DNA of 64,000 nt from Pseudomonas poae. GTDB taxonomy: Bacteria; Pseudomonadota; Gammaproteobacteria; Pseudomonadales; Pseudomonadaceae. Below are positions 36,929-45,385 of the stretch, in pieces. Below the pieces are notes generated by a model, which worked only from the letters and a program-made list of their open reading frames with translations, ran no database searches and had not been told where the DNA came from. Location: positions 124,001-188,000 of the forward strand of contig NZ_JYLI01000011.1 of the NCBI RefSeq assembly GCF_001439785.1, read 5' to 3'. Both the position numbers and the translations under genes were made by a program. Every line of letters begins with the position of its first letter. The first letter of the stretch is position 1.

Positions 36929-36992
36929 ACACTTAAGCTCCACTCAGCTCCTAAGTGAACACCTTTTAAGCCCGCGCCCCCATCGTGGGCTT
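36929..36992 (+). terminator. hairpin pair and rho-independent terminator after lysR
   Basis: CACTTA/TAAGTG (36930-36957) forms a first hairpin. AAGCCC (36968) pairs with GGGCTT (36987) and is followed by TTTTCTTT. It ends plus-strand transcription from lysR. The two-hairpin layout with about 100 bases of unexplained sequence before it would also suit a small RNA, but no promoter is certain. Confidence 0.6.
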
Positions 36993-37007
36993 TTCTTTGT
37001 GTGGCGC

Positions 37008-37034
37008 AAAAAGCCCGGCTCAATGGCCGGGCTT
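37008..37034 (-). terminator. rho-independent terminator for the minus-strand small gene
   Basis: AAGCCCGGC (37011-37019) pairs with GCCGGGCTT (37026-37034). On the minus strand the hairpin is followed by five T. It closes the transcript of the 61-residue protein and the XRE regulator. Confidence 0.8.
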
Positions 37035-37052
37035 CTTGTTAGGGAGCGGTAC

Positions 37053-37238
37053 TCAATTGTCCGGGTGCTCACTCGCCACCGAGTCGGCCGCGTCCACGTC
37101 AGACATGTCTTCCTCGTCATCAGCCGGCAACGACTGCTCCGGGGCGTCCCGCTTGGGATCATGGCCAGTTTCACTGTCGGTGCCCCTGGTCACGGGCTGC
37201 TGTGAAATGTTGCCTGGGGCGTTCTCGTCGATTTCCAT
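37053..37238 (-). CDS. small acidic hypothetical protein
   Basis: 61 residues, very rich in Asp and Glu (for example SLPADDEEDMSDVDAAD), without hydrophobic segments, probably disordered. I start at ATG 37238, preceded by GGAG; a longer frame to 37304 is not supported. It lies 96 bases downstream of the XRE regulator in the same direction, with a terminator directly after its stop. Function is unknown. Confidence 0.6.
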   Translation of the reverse strand: MEIDENAPGNISQQPVTRGTDSETGHDPKRDAPEQSLPADDEEDMSDVDAADSVASEHPDN

Positions 37239-37334
37239 GCTGGCTCTCCGATTGGGCGTCCGGGATATCCGCGCTCGAACATGAGAAGCAATGTGGGCTG
37301 ACAAGTGCCGCTTGATAGACGAACGGTGGCCTGT

Positions 37335-37667
37335 TCAGACCTTGCTCGGTCGGGAGACCTTGAAATAGATCTCTTCGTCCGGGTCATTCTGGAACAGGTC
37401 ATCGGAAATGGCCCGACTGTCCAGCAATGCCTGCGCGTCCTCCCAGGACATCTTGACCACTGCCTGTTTTTTTCCGGTGACGACATAGACCACGTCCATG
37501 CCATGGTTAGCCAGCGCCGCCAGGTAATCGGCCTCAGGCATCGCCTCGCTGAGCTCGTAATGACGCTGTTCTGCCGTCGTGACGCCTCCCATTTCAGCCA
37601 GCTTCCGGAGGGTCAGGCCCATGCGCCGCCGCTCCTGTTTCAACCTCCGGCCGATCTCTTTCATCAC
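37335..37667 (-). CDS. XRE-family helix-turn-helix regulator
   Basis: 110 residues. The N-terminal two-thirds form a Cro/CI-type helix-turn-helix (IGRRLKQERRRMGLTLRKLA, with a second part GVTTAEQRHYE). The C-terminal 40 residues are acidic and extended. Either of two adjacent ATGs could be used. Proteins of this form are common, often duplicated, in Pseudomonas; some sit in toxin-antitoxin pairs, but no toxin is visible here. Confidence 0.8.
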   Translation of the reverse strand: MMKEIGRRLKQERRRMGLTLRKLAEMGGVTTAEQRHYELSEAMPEADYLAALANHGMDVVYVVTGKKQAVVKMSWEDAQALLDSRAISDDLFQNDPDEEIYFKVSRPSKV

Positions 37668-37855
37668 ACACCTCTGCCTGGCTGATTCGCCTGATGACTA
37701 TTTTTGGTAGAAAAAGATGCGTGCCAAAAATTCAGTTTAATCGTCAGGCTCTGGCGTTAACGGCTTTATCAATCGGCGCTGTAGAAAATTTGAATTAGCG
37801 GGTTGTCCTCCCGGTCAAGAATTATGAACGCAGTCAATCTGACGAGGTGAGCGCA

Positions 37856-37990
37856 ATGACTATCCAGGCAGAGACACTCGTACAACTGACCGAAGCGCTG
37901 CGCGAACGCGGCTTGAATCTGGTGTCGGATGTGCACTTTACCCGTGCGCCTTATCGGCACAATCACCGCTGGATATGCTCGGTGGAATGA
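37856..37990 (+). CDS. possible 44-residue small protein
   Basis: An ATG frame of 44 codons (starts MTIQAETLVQLTEALRERGL, ends WICSVE) with a good ribosome-binding site, GAGGTGAG, five bases before. Amphipathic helix at the start and a His/Arg/Trp-rich end look protein-like. No family is recognised. It lies between the XRE regulator and the ibpA terminator in a gap of about 440 bases. Confidence 0.45.
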   Translation: MTIQAETLVQLTEALRERGLNLVSDVHFTRAPYRHNHRWICSVE

Positions 37991-38027
37991 AGGTCAGGTC
38001 GGACGTGCAGCAGCGTCATACAAAAAC

Positions 38028-38053
38028 AAATGCCCCGACGAATCGGGGCATTT
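38028..38053 (-). terminator. rho-independent terminator of ibpA
   Basis: An 11-bp perfect stem (AAATGCCCCGA / TCGGGGCATTT) with a CGAA loop. On the minus strand it is followed by a T-rich run, so it ends the ibpA transcript about 55 bases after the stop. Confidence 0.85.
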
Positions 38054-38107
38054 GCTGTGAGCCGGTGTAGACCGTGTTTTCACACCGCCCGCCCAGCGTT
38101 TTTTCAC

Positions 38108-38566
38108 TTACTGCAAACTCACCTGACGCAGTTGCGGATCGCTGTCACTGCCGATCGTGATGCGTTTGGGCTTGGCCTCTTCAGGCACCACGCGCAGCAG
38201 ATTGATGCTCAGCAACCCGTTGTTCAGCGAAGCCCCGCGCACCTCAATGTGATCGGCCAGGCGGAACGACAACCGGAAGGCTCGTTGAGCGATGCCCTGG
38301 TGCAGGTAAGTCACCTCTTTCTCGCTTTCACGTTTGTCACCGACAACCGTCAAAACGCCCTTCTCGACCTGGATATCCAGATCCGCTTCAGTGAGCCCGG
38401 CGACTGCAATGACAATGCGATATTCGTCATCACCGTGCTTTTCTACATTATGAGGCGGATAGGTATTCGGAGCCTCGCTGCGCAGCGCAGACTCAAACAG
38501 GTCGTTGAAACGATCAAAGCCCACCGACTGACGGAACAGAGGGGCCAGAGAAAGAGTAGTAGCCAT
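38108..38566 (-). CDS. ibpA: small heat-shock protein IbpA (Hsp20)
   Basis: A 152-residue alpha-crystallin-domain chaperone. The start (MATTLSLAPLFRQSVGFDRF) and the core (YRIVIAVAGLTEADLDIQVE, LTVVGDKRE, AFRLSFRLADHIEVRGASL, GLLSINL) fit IbpA/IbpAB. It binds unfolding proteins in heat-stressed cytoplasm and hands them to DnaK/ClpB. The leader has a heat-shock promoter candidate and a hairpin (next entry). Confidence 0.95.
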   Translation of the reverse strand: MATTLSLAPLFRQSVGFDRFNDLFESALRSEAPNTYPPHNVEKHGDDEYRIVIAVAGLTEADLDIQVEKGVLTVVGDKRESEKEVTYLHQGIAQRAFRLSFRLADHIEVRGASLNNGLLSINLLRVVPEEAKPKRITIGSDSDPQLRQVSLQ

Positions 38567-38661
38567 TTTAAAATCTCCTGATTAGATCCAAGTGATTTAA
38601 TGCGCGACCCTGATTCGGCGTCGCGTGAAGGGAATTTATGTGCGGGGTGGAAGATTTCAAG
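38567..38661 (-). promoter_or_regulatory. heat-shock promoter and possible RNA thermometer of ibpA
   Basis: CTTGAAA (38655-38661, minus) matches the sigma-32 -35 box. CCCCGCACATAAA follows, but at shorter spacing than consensus. The transcribed leader contains a GCGAC/GTCGC hairpin (about 38603-38625) and a region just before AGGAG that can partly pair with it, as in ROSE-type thermometers of ibpA genes. The hairpin calls are by eye. Confidence 0.4.
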
Positions 38662-38858
38662 GGCCGGATTTGAAATTTTTTTAAGGGCACGTGGCCCTGC
38701 GCTGAAAATCCCGTAGCGCTCGTCGGCTCACCGGCCATCGGGGGAAAGGCCCGTTAAGCAAAATTAAATAAATCTTCATAAAGGGCTGAACGCCCTGTAA
38801 AGCAAGGGGTGTGTGGTTTTTCAATTAGTTGGCGAGCTGAATGTCGTCATGCCGACTA

Positions 38859-38885
38859 TCAAGTTACCCGACTTGGCGCCGACTC
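38859..38885 (+). promoter_or_regulatory. sigma-28 (FliA) promoter of chemoreceptor gene
   Basis: TCAAGTTA, 11 bases, GCCGACTC. This fits the FliA consensus TAAAGTTT-N11-GCCGATAA with exact spacing, 37 bases before the start codon of the chemoreceptor gene. Motility-linked expression is expected. Confidence 0.65.
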
Positions 38886-38921
38886 ACGGGCATCTCGAAA
38901 TAAATCAAAGGCACACACCTG

Positions 38922-40850
38922 ATGAGCGCAACATGGTTGGATAACCTGAAAGTCAGCAAGAAGCTCGGGTTGGGCTTCGCCGCTATTTTGCTGGGCGTGC
39001 TGACCGTCGCCGCAATCGGTTACTCCAGCACCAACCTGCTGATCGAGCGCCTTGGCAAGAGTGGCAAGGTCGCCGAGATCAAGGCTGATGTCCTCAACGC
39101 CCGCATCGCCGCACAGGCCTACGCCACCGGGCCGAGTGCTGCCGGCGTGCAAGCCTACAGCGGTGCGCTGGACAAGCTGAGCCGCAGTGTCGATGAGGGC
39201 ATTGAGGTGTTCGACTTGTCGAGCAATCTGGCCAGGCTGCGTGACATCAAGGAGCAGGTTGGCGGCCTGAAGCAAACGTTTGATCAATTGGTCGGCATCA
39301 ATCAGAAAATCGATGATGCCTTGAAACCCTTGATCAAGGTCTCGGACGAGGTCAGTGCCACGTTCGAAAACCTGCTGCAAAAGACCATTGACGACACCAT
39401 GCGTGCTCCGGATGAGACCGGCATAAAGCAGGTCAAGATCGCGGGTGACTTGCGTAACGGCATGACCAACTTCCGGCTGGTGTTTCGCCGCTATCTGAGT
39501 ATCCCCTCAGCCGATAACCGTCAAGCGACCTATAACTCTGCCGACGCACTGATCGCCCAGGTGGCGGCGGCCCGCAGCGAATTGCCAAGCCAGGCGAACG
39601 CCGCTGTAGATACCGCGCTGAACGCGCTCAAACAGTATAAGGTGCTGATGTCGTCGATCTCGGAAATGCTTCAGCAGGCCGATCAGGTTCGCGGCAACCT
39701 GCAAAAGCAATCCATCGCAACAGCGGTGGTGGCCGATGATTTGGCGGCACAGCAGATTGTTGGCGCTCAAAAAGAAAAGAACACCGCCGTCGTTCAGTTG
39801 CTGAGTGTCGCGCTGGTGGTCTTGCTGATGGGTATCTTTGCTGCGTTTCTGATCACCCGCCAGATAACCCTTCCATTGAATGATACGGTCATTGCCGCGC
39901 GCCGGATTGCTGACGGTGACCTGACGCAGGACACCCTCACCACCCGTCAGGACGAACTCGGCTTGTTGCAGAACACCATGCAGCACATGACCGTCTCCCT
40001 GCGCGGCCTGATCGGTGGCATCGGCAACGGTGTCACGCAGATCGCTACGGCGGCCGACCAATTGTCTGCTGTCAGCGAGCAAACCAGTGCGGGCGTCACC
40101 CTGCAAAAAAACGAAGTCGACCAGGTCGCCACCGCCATGAACGAAATGGCCTCCACGGTACAGGAAGTAGCGCGTAACACCGAAGACGCTTCGCGGGCTG
40201 CCAAACAGGCCAGCGAACGTGCGGCCCATGGCAGCAGTGTGGTGCAGCACGCCACGCGGGAAATTGGTCAGTTGGCCGGTGAAGTGAAGCAGTTGGGCGA
40301 AGCCATGCAGCGCCTGACCGAAGACAGCAGCAAGATCGGCAGCGTGATTGACGTGATCAAGGCCGTCGCCGAACAGACTAACCTGCTCGCGCTCAACGCC
40401 GCCATTGAGGCCGCGCGCGCCGGTGAGCAAGGTCGCGGTTTCGCCGTAGTCGCCGACGAAGTACGCTCGCTGGCACAGCGCACCCAGCACTCCACAACTG
40501 AAATCGAAGCGCTGATCCAGAGCCTGCAACAGGGCACAGGCGCCGCGTCAGGTTTGATGGATGCAAGCCTGCAACGCACCGAGGGCACCGTGGTGCTGGC
40601 GCGTCAGGCTGAACAGGCATTGGTTGAAATCAATCAGTCCATCGGCACGATTGAACAGATGAGCCAACAGATTTCAGCCGCTGCCGAACAACAGAGCGCA
40701 GTGGCCGATGAAATCAACCGCAGCGTACTAAGCGTGCGTGACATTGCCGAACAGTCTGCCTGCGCAACCGAGCAAAGCGCAGCATCGACTGCAGAGCTGG
40801 CACGCCTGGGCGGCGATTTGCAGAACATGGTGACGCGTTTCAAGATTTGA
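38922..40850 (+). CDS. methyl-accepting chemotaxis protein
   Basis: A 642-residue transducer: membrane helix (about 12-33), a 250-residue helical periplasmic domain, second membrane helix (about 290-315), HAMP, and the signalling domain with [20 protein letters not shown] and [16 protein letters not shown]. The sensor is of the HBM/long-helical type that in known cases binds organic acids; the ligand here is unknown. A sigma-28 promoter precedes it and an 11-bp perfect stem follows. It is the last core-type gene before the island. Confidence 0.93.
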   Translation: MSATWLDNLKVSKKLGLGFAAILLGVLTVAAIGYSSTNLLIERLGKSGKVAEIKADVLNARIAAQAYATGPSAAGVQAYSGALDKLSRSVDEGIEVFDLSSNLARLRDIKEQVGGLKQTFDQLVGINQKIDDALKPLIKVSDEVSATFENLLQKTIDDTMRAPDETGIKQVKIAGDLRNGMTNFRLVFRRYLSIPSADNRQATYNSADALIAQVAAARSELPSQANAAVDTALNALKQYKVLMSSISEMLQQADQVRGNLQKQSIATAVVADDLAAQQIVGAQKEKNTAVVQLLSVALVVLLMGIFAAFLITRQITLPLNDTVIAARRIADGDLTQDTLTTRQDELGLLQNTMQHMTVSLRGLIGGIGNGVTQIATAADQLSAVSEQTSAGVTLQKNEVDQVATAMNEMASTVQEVARNTEDASRAAKQASERAAHGSSVVQHATREIGQLAGEVKQLGEAMQRLTEDSSKIGSVIDVIKAVAEQTNLLALNAAIEAARAGEQGRGFAVVADEVRSLAQRTQHSTTEIEALIQSLQQGTGAASGLMDASLQRTEGTVVLARQAEQALVEINQSIGTIEQMSQQISAAAEQQSAVADEINRSVLSVRDIAEQSACATEQSAASTAELARLGGDLQNMVTRFKI

Positions 40851-40865
40851 ATATCCGGAGCCAGG

Positions 40866-40890
40866 CGCCTCGTGACGCGGTCACGAGGCG
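40866..40890 (+). terminator. 11-bp perfect hairpin after chemoreceptor gene
   Basis: CGCCTCGTGAC pairs with GTCACGAGGCG over a GCG loop, 16 bases after the stop. There is no T-run after it, so it may stabilise or terminate only partly. Confidence 0.55.
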
Positions 40891-40946
40891 ATCCACCGCT
40901 CTCGCGCCTGCACGACGCTGCACACTCCGACGGAGCCCCAGAAACG

Positions 40947-40971
40947 CAAAAGCCCCGCTTTCGCGAGGCTT
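40947..40971 (-). terminator. terminator of the former tRNA gene
   Basis: AAGCC/GGCTT with an inner CGC/GCG helix, ending in TTTT on the minus strand. It lies just after the tRNA 3' fragment and supports the view that a whole tRNA gene once ended here. Confidence 0.6.
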
Positions 40972-40983
40972 CTGTGTAAATCT

Positions 40984-41007
40984 TGGCGGGAAACCAGGGA
41001 TTCGAAC
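40984..41007 (-). tRNA. 3' fragment of a tRNA gene (serine-like), island attachment site
   Basis: Read on the minus strand, GTTCGAATCCC begins a T-loop and 3' T-stem, followed by a seven-base acceptor strand, discriminator G and CCA: exactly the spacing of a tRNA 3' end. G at the discriminator is typical of tRNA-Ser. The 5' side of the T-stem does not pair (AAGAG against CCCTG), and there is no anticodon arm, so this is only the 3' piece. A terminator hairpin follows (40950-40971). Such pieces are left when an island integrates in a tRNA gene. Confidence 0.65.
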
Positions 41008-41020
41008 TCTTATATAAGGT

Positions 41021-41164
41021 TCAACCCAATACCTCCTCAAAAGCCATTACGATAGCTTTAAGCTGCACCTTAGTCAACATCAATGAATCCGGGCTCTCTG
41101 CCAATGAAATATTACCGTAGCCCGTCGTCGCCCCAAAGTTTGCAAAGGTGCAACTCGTTGCATG
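41021..41164 (-). pseudogene. possible coding remnant next to the attachment site
   Basis: A 47-codon open frame between stops on the minus strand ends SPDSLMLTKVQLKAIVMAFEEVLG. The helical, well-balanced end looks like the C-terminus of a real protein, but there is no convincing start or ribosome-binding site. The rest of the 41165-41811 gap shows no gene. Two GTTGCA-containing repeats lie at about 41155-41175. Confidence 0.25.
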
Positions 41165-41811
41165 TTAAGCGTTGCACCTTAACGAGGGGAGAAACTCAGG
41201 ACAAAATACCTGAGCCAAGCCCGCCACCCGGTTCGGTCTGACGATCACTTGCGGTACTTTGCAGTCTCAGAGCGTGCTCGCATGAGGAGGCGGCTCCCAG
41301 AGTTGGAGGATCAGCATTGTGAAACTCTATGCTCACCGGCTGCCCACCGCATCGTAACCTCACCAAGGACTTGATCTACCGAAACACTACTCAAGTCACC
41401 ACTCATGCTCTGCAATCGCTAACTCCACATTTTGTAATTTCGGCGTCGGTCTTTTACGGAAACTCGCACAATGGATAACCGGCCTCCGCTATAAATATAA
41501 ATTGTTGACCGCCACTCAATTCAAAAGCAAAAGCCATCAACAAACTTTTAATCAATTGCATTCGAGGTAATCGCTGAGCAGCAACAACACTTAAAACTTA
41601 AGCAAAAAATAAAGTCCCCGCCACTAGAACTATACCGAAAAGCCAATAAAAAAAGCCGTGCCAGAAACTTTCTAAAAACTACAAAATCAAATTAAGAGTC
41701 TACTTTTAATATACTGTTAAAAGATTACCATACGCCGAGAAAAGTGCAAAAATACCTTGACGTCAGCGCAGCCACTCCTCTTAAATGGCAGCCCTCTCAT
41801 GACGGTTATTG
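41165..41811. other. long gap before the recombinase gene, no gene seen
   Basis: About 650 bases whose GC falls steadily to the right (41500-41760 is AT-rich). I see no open frame with a ribosome-binding site. The stretch likely holds the recombinase promoter and the attachment-site arms. Confidence 0.5.
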
Positions 41812-42357
41812 ATGATGAGTCAAACAAAAGAAGATATGCAAAGCAAAGCGACCAGGCCTTTTAGTCGAGGTGAGCTGATGCAAATAAAAGAAACTCTCGA
41901 ACAGAAAGGCTCGCTTACAGACCGGTTACTTTTCTCCCTAATGCTCACAGGCATGAGGCCCAGCGAATATTTGCCGATCAAATCGCGAGACTTAGTGCTT
42001 GGAGTCGAGAAAACAGTAAACTTCAGAGCAGTTTCACTGCCAAAGCAAGACATAGATCTTGCAGTAGAGATACTGAACCTGAGGAACAGCTCAAAGAACG
42101 ACTACATTTTTCCCAGCGGCTCAGTTTCAAACTCTCCGATGAAGCCTGAAGAACTTCGTAAGAAGCTTGTGAGCTGGCTGAAGGCTGCGAACGTAAGCCA
42201 TGGTGGACGCTCGCCACACGTCGTACGTCGTTCGGTAATTATAGCTAAGGCAGAAGCGGCGATGCAGGTATTCAAGCGTTTCAATCCTGCCATGGGCACA
42301 ATCAGCCGGAACATGACCCATCACTACGCTATCAACAAGCGCCCGCCGCAAAACTAA
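41812..42357 (+). CDS. short tyrosine-recombinase-like protein (catalytic domain only)
   Basis: About 181 residues. Catalytic-domain landmarks of tyrosine recombinases can be read: Arg I in LTGMRPSEYLPI, the HxxR box as SPHVVRRSVI, and a possible nucleophile Tyr in MTHHYAINK near the C-terminus. The arm-binding and core-binding N-terminal domains of normal integrases (usually 300-400 residues) are absent. A second ATG at 41799 opens another frame that stops after about 18 codons, so an ancient frameshift in a longer gene cannot be excluded. It lies beside the tRNA fragment and is the likely relic or minimal integrase of the island. Confidence 0.55.
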   Translation: MMSQTKEDMQSKATRPFSRGELMQIKETLEQKGSLTDRLLFSLMLTGMRPSEYLPIKSRDLVLGVEKTVNFRAVSLPKQDIDLAVEILNLRNSSKNDYIFPSGSVSNSPMKPEELRKKLVSWLKAANVSHGGRSPHVVRRSVIIAKAEAAMQVFKRFNPAMGTISRNMTHHYAINKRPPQN

Positions 42358-42546
42358 TACGAACAGTGAAAGGGCTAGACCGGGTCAAGCTTTTAAGCTT
42401 AAGGAATAGTCTTTAGTGGGGCTTACCTACCCGAAATTCTTGCCGAAAGACACCTGACAAGTTAGTCAATTGCCCACACCCCAAAAAATGGCGTCTTTCG
42501 CACCTCATAGCCCTGTTACGCCTACGCCTTAACTAAGAAGAAATGA

Positions 42547-43017
42547 ATGAACAACCAACAAGCTGATTTAACTTTCGGACAGCCGTCACGAGGGAGACTG
42601 AATCCAACCAACCTGCTTCCATTTGAGCAATATGAAAACAACTGTGATATACCGCCCGAATGGATCGATCTTGAAGACGTTGAGTTAATCTGGTGGATTG
42701 TTGCCTCTAGAATTAGCAAGAAAGAGCTTAGAAATCGTTTAAGAAAGATTTCGGACAGCTACCAAGATTGCGGTTGTTTCGCATTCGCTGTAGTTGCGGA
42801 CAGAGACGGTCGCGGGCGCTACCCCAGAGGGGTTGTCAATACTCTCAAATCAATTCTGAAACCACGCAAGCTGATGTGGCGGCACCCCACGGAAGATGTT
42901 CTCCGCATCCAAATGGTGATCTGGCATTTATGCATCTCTGCTGCGCTTGATTGGTGCCCTACTGAAGTTCTACCAATGAGACTTCAAAGCCTTAAATTTG
43001 AAAAAGCTTTGGACTGA
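42547..43017 (+). CDS. hypothetical island protein
   Basis: 156 residues, soluble, rich in Trp and basic residues (for example DVELIWWIVASRISKKELRN and RGRYPRGVVNTLKSILKPRK). No signal, membrane helix or known motif. A weak AAGAAGAAATGA precedes the start. An overlapping open frame at 42998-43276 is less credible. I do not recognise the family. Confidence 0.5.
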   Translation: MNNQQADLTFGQPSRGRLNPTNLLPFEQYENNCDIPPEWIDLEDVELIWWIVASRISKKELRNRLRKISDSYQDCGCFAFAVVADRDGRGRYPRGVVNTLKSILKPRKLMWRHPTEDVLRIQMVIWHLCISAALDWCPTEVLPMRLQSLKFEKALD

Positions 43018-43412
43018 GAATTGTAGAAGGCTAGATCGATATTTTCATAAAACGAAATCTTGCGGATCGTCGACACGGCAGACGTTCCTAGCCGCACTCT
43101 TCTTGACTCAAGCACCTCGAACTATCGGTAGCTTCTGGGAAAACCATTCCCTCGTTTCTTTAGACGCTATACCAATGATAAAGCATCAAAATACCACAGC
43201 AAATTCTGCCGCTAACTTCCAGCCATTACCAATCGATGTCTCGGCGCGCCACAGTGACGCCCCACATATAAATTGAAAATCCTTCGCCAAAACGGTATCC
43301 GACATGATTTATTCCCGCTGGCTTTATACCGAACATGAGCAGCCTCACAACGATGATGGTGAGGGCGCGTACACGATTTTTTCTACAAAGCAGTTATTCG
43401 GCTGTTGACTGC

Positions 43413-43934
43413 ATGCCACTCGAGGTCGTGTGCATTCAGAGATTCGTAGTGCTCTGGGAAGGACAACCTGACACAAGGGTGATCGATTTGATCGAGCAGT
43501 CTATTACCTTGGCAGTTCTCTCCCCCGTGAAGCTTTTGCATGCGTCCAAAGGGACGCTTGTCGTGGTGTATGACTCCATGTTTGTCGGTGTGACTTATAA
43601 GTTGTTTCACCTCGCCTGGGCGAAAATTGCTGCCGGCGCGTTGTATGAGAATTGGACTGTCCTTCTAGTCAAAGATAAGGATGTCGGACGTGGCGTTGAT
43701 GGAGGCAGGATTTTCAGACATTTTGCTCGTGACATCCTAGACAACAGCAAAGTCGGAATCGCTGAATTTACGCGTGATATGTTCCTTTTCAAAGATGACT
43801 GGTCGCCTGAAAATATCTACGGGCCGTCTCCTGCCGTGGAAGCGGACGCCTCCTCAGAGCAGCAGAGACATGAGCCAGACCTGTTCGACGATGACTTGGA
43901 TTCGTGGCGCCAGTCGGCCAAGGCGTGCGACTGA
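43413..43934 (+). CDS. hypothetical island protein
   Basis: About 173 residues from ATG 43413, or 199 from an upstream start at 43335. It has a central stretch of alternating hydrophobic residues (TLVVVYDSMFVGVTYKLFHL) and a polar, acidic tail. No family is recognised. A 34-codon frame at 43304-43408 in another register could be the true N-terminus of a frameshifted gene. Confidence 0.5.
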   Translation: MPLEVVCIQRFVVLWEGQPDTRVIDLIEQSITLAVLSPVKLLHASKGTLVVVYDSMFVGVTYKLFHLAWAKIAAGALYENWTVLLVKDKDVGRGVDGGRIFRHFARDILDNSKVGIAEFTRDMFLFKDDWSPENIYGPSPAVEADASSEQQRHEPDLFDDDLDSWRQSAKACD

Positions 43935-44003
43935 ACCGCGAGACAAGGTGAAGGATCGGTAGCAAGGACGACGTTCTAAATGTTCGAGCGGTAAAACCTT
44001 AAT

Positions 44004-44396
44004 ATGTCTCGCCAACAGCAACAGCTACTGATGGCATGGAACAAGCAGTTTCCCGTTACGCCCTGGGATCAGGAGCGAAATAAACGTGTCACCGCGATCA
44101 CGGGGCATCCCAATCCTTTCGTGACTAAAGAACGGAGTTGGACTCAAGGCTATAAGCCGGTGGGTGACGGAGTGTTCATCGGCATTACGGCAAAGTCGGC
44201 GCAATCACCAAAAACAACAACCGCATCACGCTCTGAGTCAGCCGGGTACATCATTGGCAATAGTAAAAGCCACGTTTACCATCTACCTGAAGGTTGCCCA
44301 AGCTACGACAAGGTGTCCTCGAAGAACCAGGTAACCTTCGACTCAGAATCCGCTGCTAAATCTGCGGGCTACCGAAAGGCAGGGAACTGTAAATGA
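44004..44396 (+). CDS. sunset-domain protein
   Basis: 130 residues. The C-terminal 60 residues have the sunset-domain pattern: GYIIGNSKSHVYHLPEGCPS, DKVSSKNQVTF, SAGYRKAGNCK, with two Cys and a His that may bind metal. This domain is usually found at the end of secreted or nuclease-type proteins. The N-terminal half (VTAITGHPNPFVTKE) has no recognised catalytic motif, so the protein may be a remnant of a longer one. The DCC-family gene follows after 13 bases. Confidence 0.6.
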   Translation: MSRQQQQLLMAWNKQFPVTPWDQERNKRVTAITGHPNPFVTKERSWTQGYKPVGDGVFIGITAKSAQSPKTTTASRSESAGYIIGNSKSHVYHLPEGCPSYDKVSSKNQVTFDSESAAKSAGYRKAGNCK

Positions 44397-44409
44397 AACA
44401 GCAGACTGA

Positions 44410-44868
44410 ATGACCACGACAAAAGAATCCACTGCCCCGTTCTTACAATCCGGCGACACGGCAGTTCTCTTCGACGGCACATGCAAGCTCTGCAACGGGT
44501 GGGCTAGGTTCATCATCCACTATGACAAGGCTCACCGAATTCAGCTCGCTGCGGTTCAGTCGCCTGAGGGCCAAGAGCTTTTGAGGTGGGCCGGACTGCC
44601 GCAGGACAAATTCAACACCATTGTTCTCATCTCAAACAACAAGGTGTCCATACGTTCTGAGGCGATGTTCGAAATTTTAGGTCGCCTAAATGCCCCGTGG
44701 CGCTGGCTCACTGCTGCACGTGTTGTACCAGCAGCCATGCGAGATTGGATGTACGACAAAATCGCGGTAAATCGCTATCGGTTGTTTGGTCAGTACGACT
44801 CCACCCACCTTCCAGCGGCAGATCACGATAAGCGCTTTTTGAAAGCAAACGTCGCAGTGGTTCACTAG
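44410..44868 (+). CDS. DCC-family (DUF393) thiol-disulfide oxidoreductase-like protein
   Basis: 152 residues with the DCC motif at the start (AVLFDGTCKLCNGWARFII, CxxC) and the family's Arg-rich helix (DWMYDKIAVNRYRLFG). DUF393 proteins have a thioredoxin-like fold; substrates are unknown. It probably shares a transcript with the sunset-domain gene. Confidence 0.8.
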   Translation: MTTTKESTAPFLQSGDTAVLFDGTCKLCNGWARFIIHYDKAHRIQLAAVQSPEGQELLRWAGLPQDKFNTIVLISNNKVSIRSEAMFEILGRLNAPWRWLTAARVVPAAMRDWMYDKIAVNRYRLFGQYDSTHLPAADHDKRFLKANVAVVH

Positions 44869-45085
44869 ACCTCAGATTCAGGCGTCAGGGTCGGTGATAT
44901 ATGATCGAACGCATGGTCTTTTCGTTATCCGCTTTACACACAACACGAATGCCTTCTATTGCTGAAGGGGGCATTCGCGTCCCTGCAGCATCTGAACAAA
45001 AAATCCTCGCTCCAGCTCAAGTTTCACCAAAACACACCGTTTTCAATTGTATATACACGGTGAGAAATCAGCCTTGACCCAATCA

Positions 45086-45385
45086 ATGTCTTCATCCATT
45101 CAGATTCTGCGGGGAGCGATATCGTTTCCCGAGACGATCCTGGGCAACCGTCAGCGGAGAACCTGGGAACGACTGATAAGTTACATTGAGTCATCCGACT
45201 CACCTTCCGCATTCGATAAAGCAGCATCCTACATCGAAGGCTATGTGCACGCGCTTGTCGACAGCGACCAGATCCACGTTTCTATCGAACGAGATCTGTT
45301 GATCATCGAAACGGTCGACGCTTGGCGATGCACCCGTATTGAATCGAAAACTTCGCCTTATCTGAACGCCCCAGGAAAACCATGA
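45086..45385 (+). CDS. hypothetical protein coupled to the DUF262-like gene
   Basis: 99 residues from ATG 45086 (a TTG at 45047 would add 13). It is soluble and helical at the centre (DSPSAFDKAASYIEGYVHAL). Its stop overlaps the start of the next gene in an ATGA arrangement, so both are translated together. No family is recognised; a partner or regulator of the DUF262-like protein is the simplest guess. Confidence 0.55.
   Translation: MSSSIQILRGAISFPETILGNRQRRTWERLISYIESSDSPSAFDKAASYIEGYVHALVDSDQIHVSIERDLLIIETVDAWRCTRIESKTSPYLNAPGKP

Noticed and set aside
40947-41080. A complete tRNA gene at the island edge
   Set aside because: Only the T-loop to CCA part is present; the T-stem 5' side does not pair and no anticodon arm can be folded.
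41799-41855. Earlier ATG (41799) as true start of the recombinase
   Set aside because: It reads a different frame that stops after about 18 codons; using it would need a frameshift for which there is no direct evidence.
42998-43276. 92-codon frame overlapping the end of a hypothetical gene
   Set aside because: Different register, no ribosome-binding site, and a composition unlike a folded protein; could be debris.
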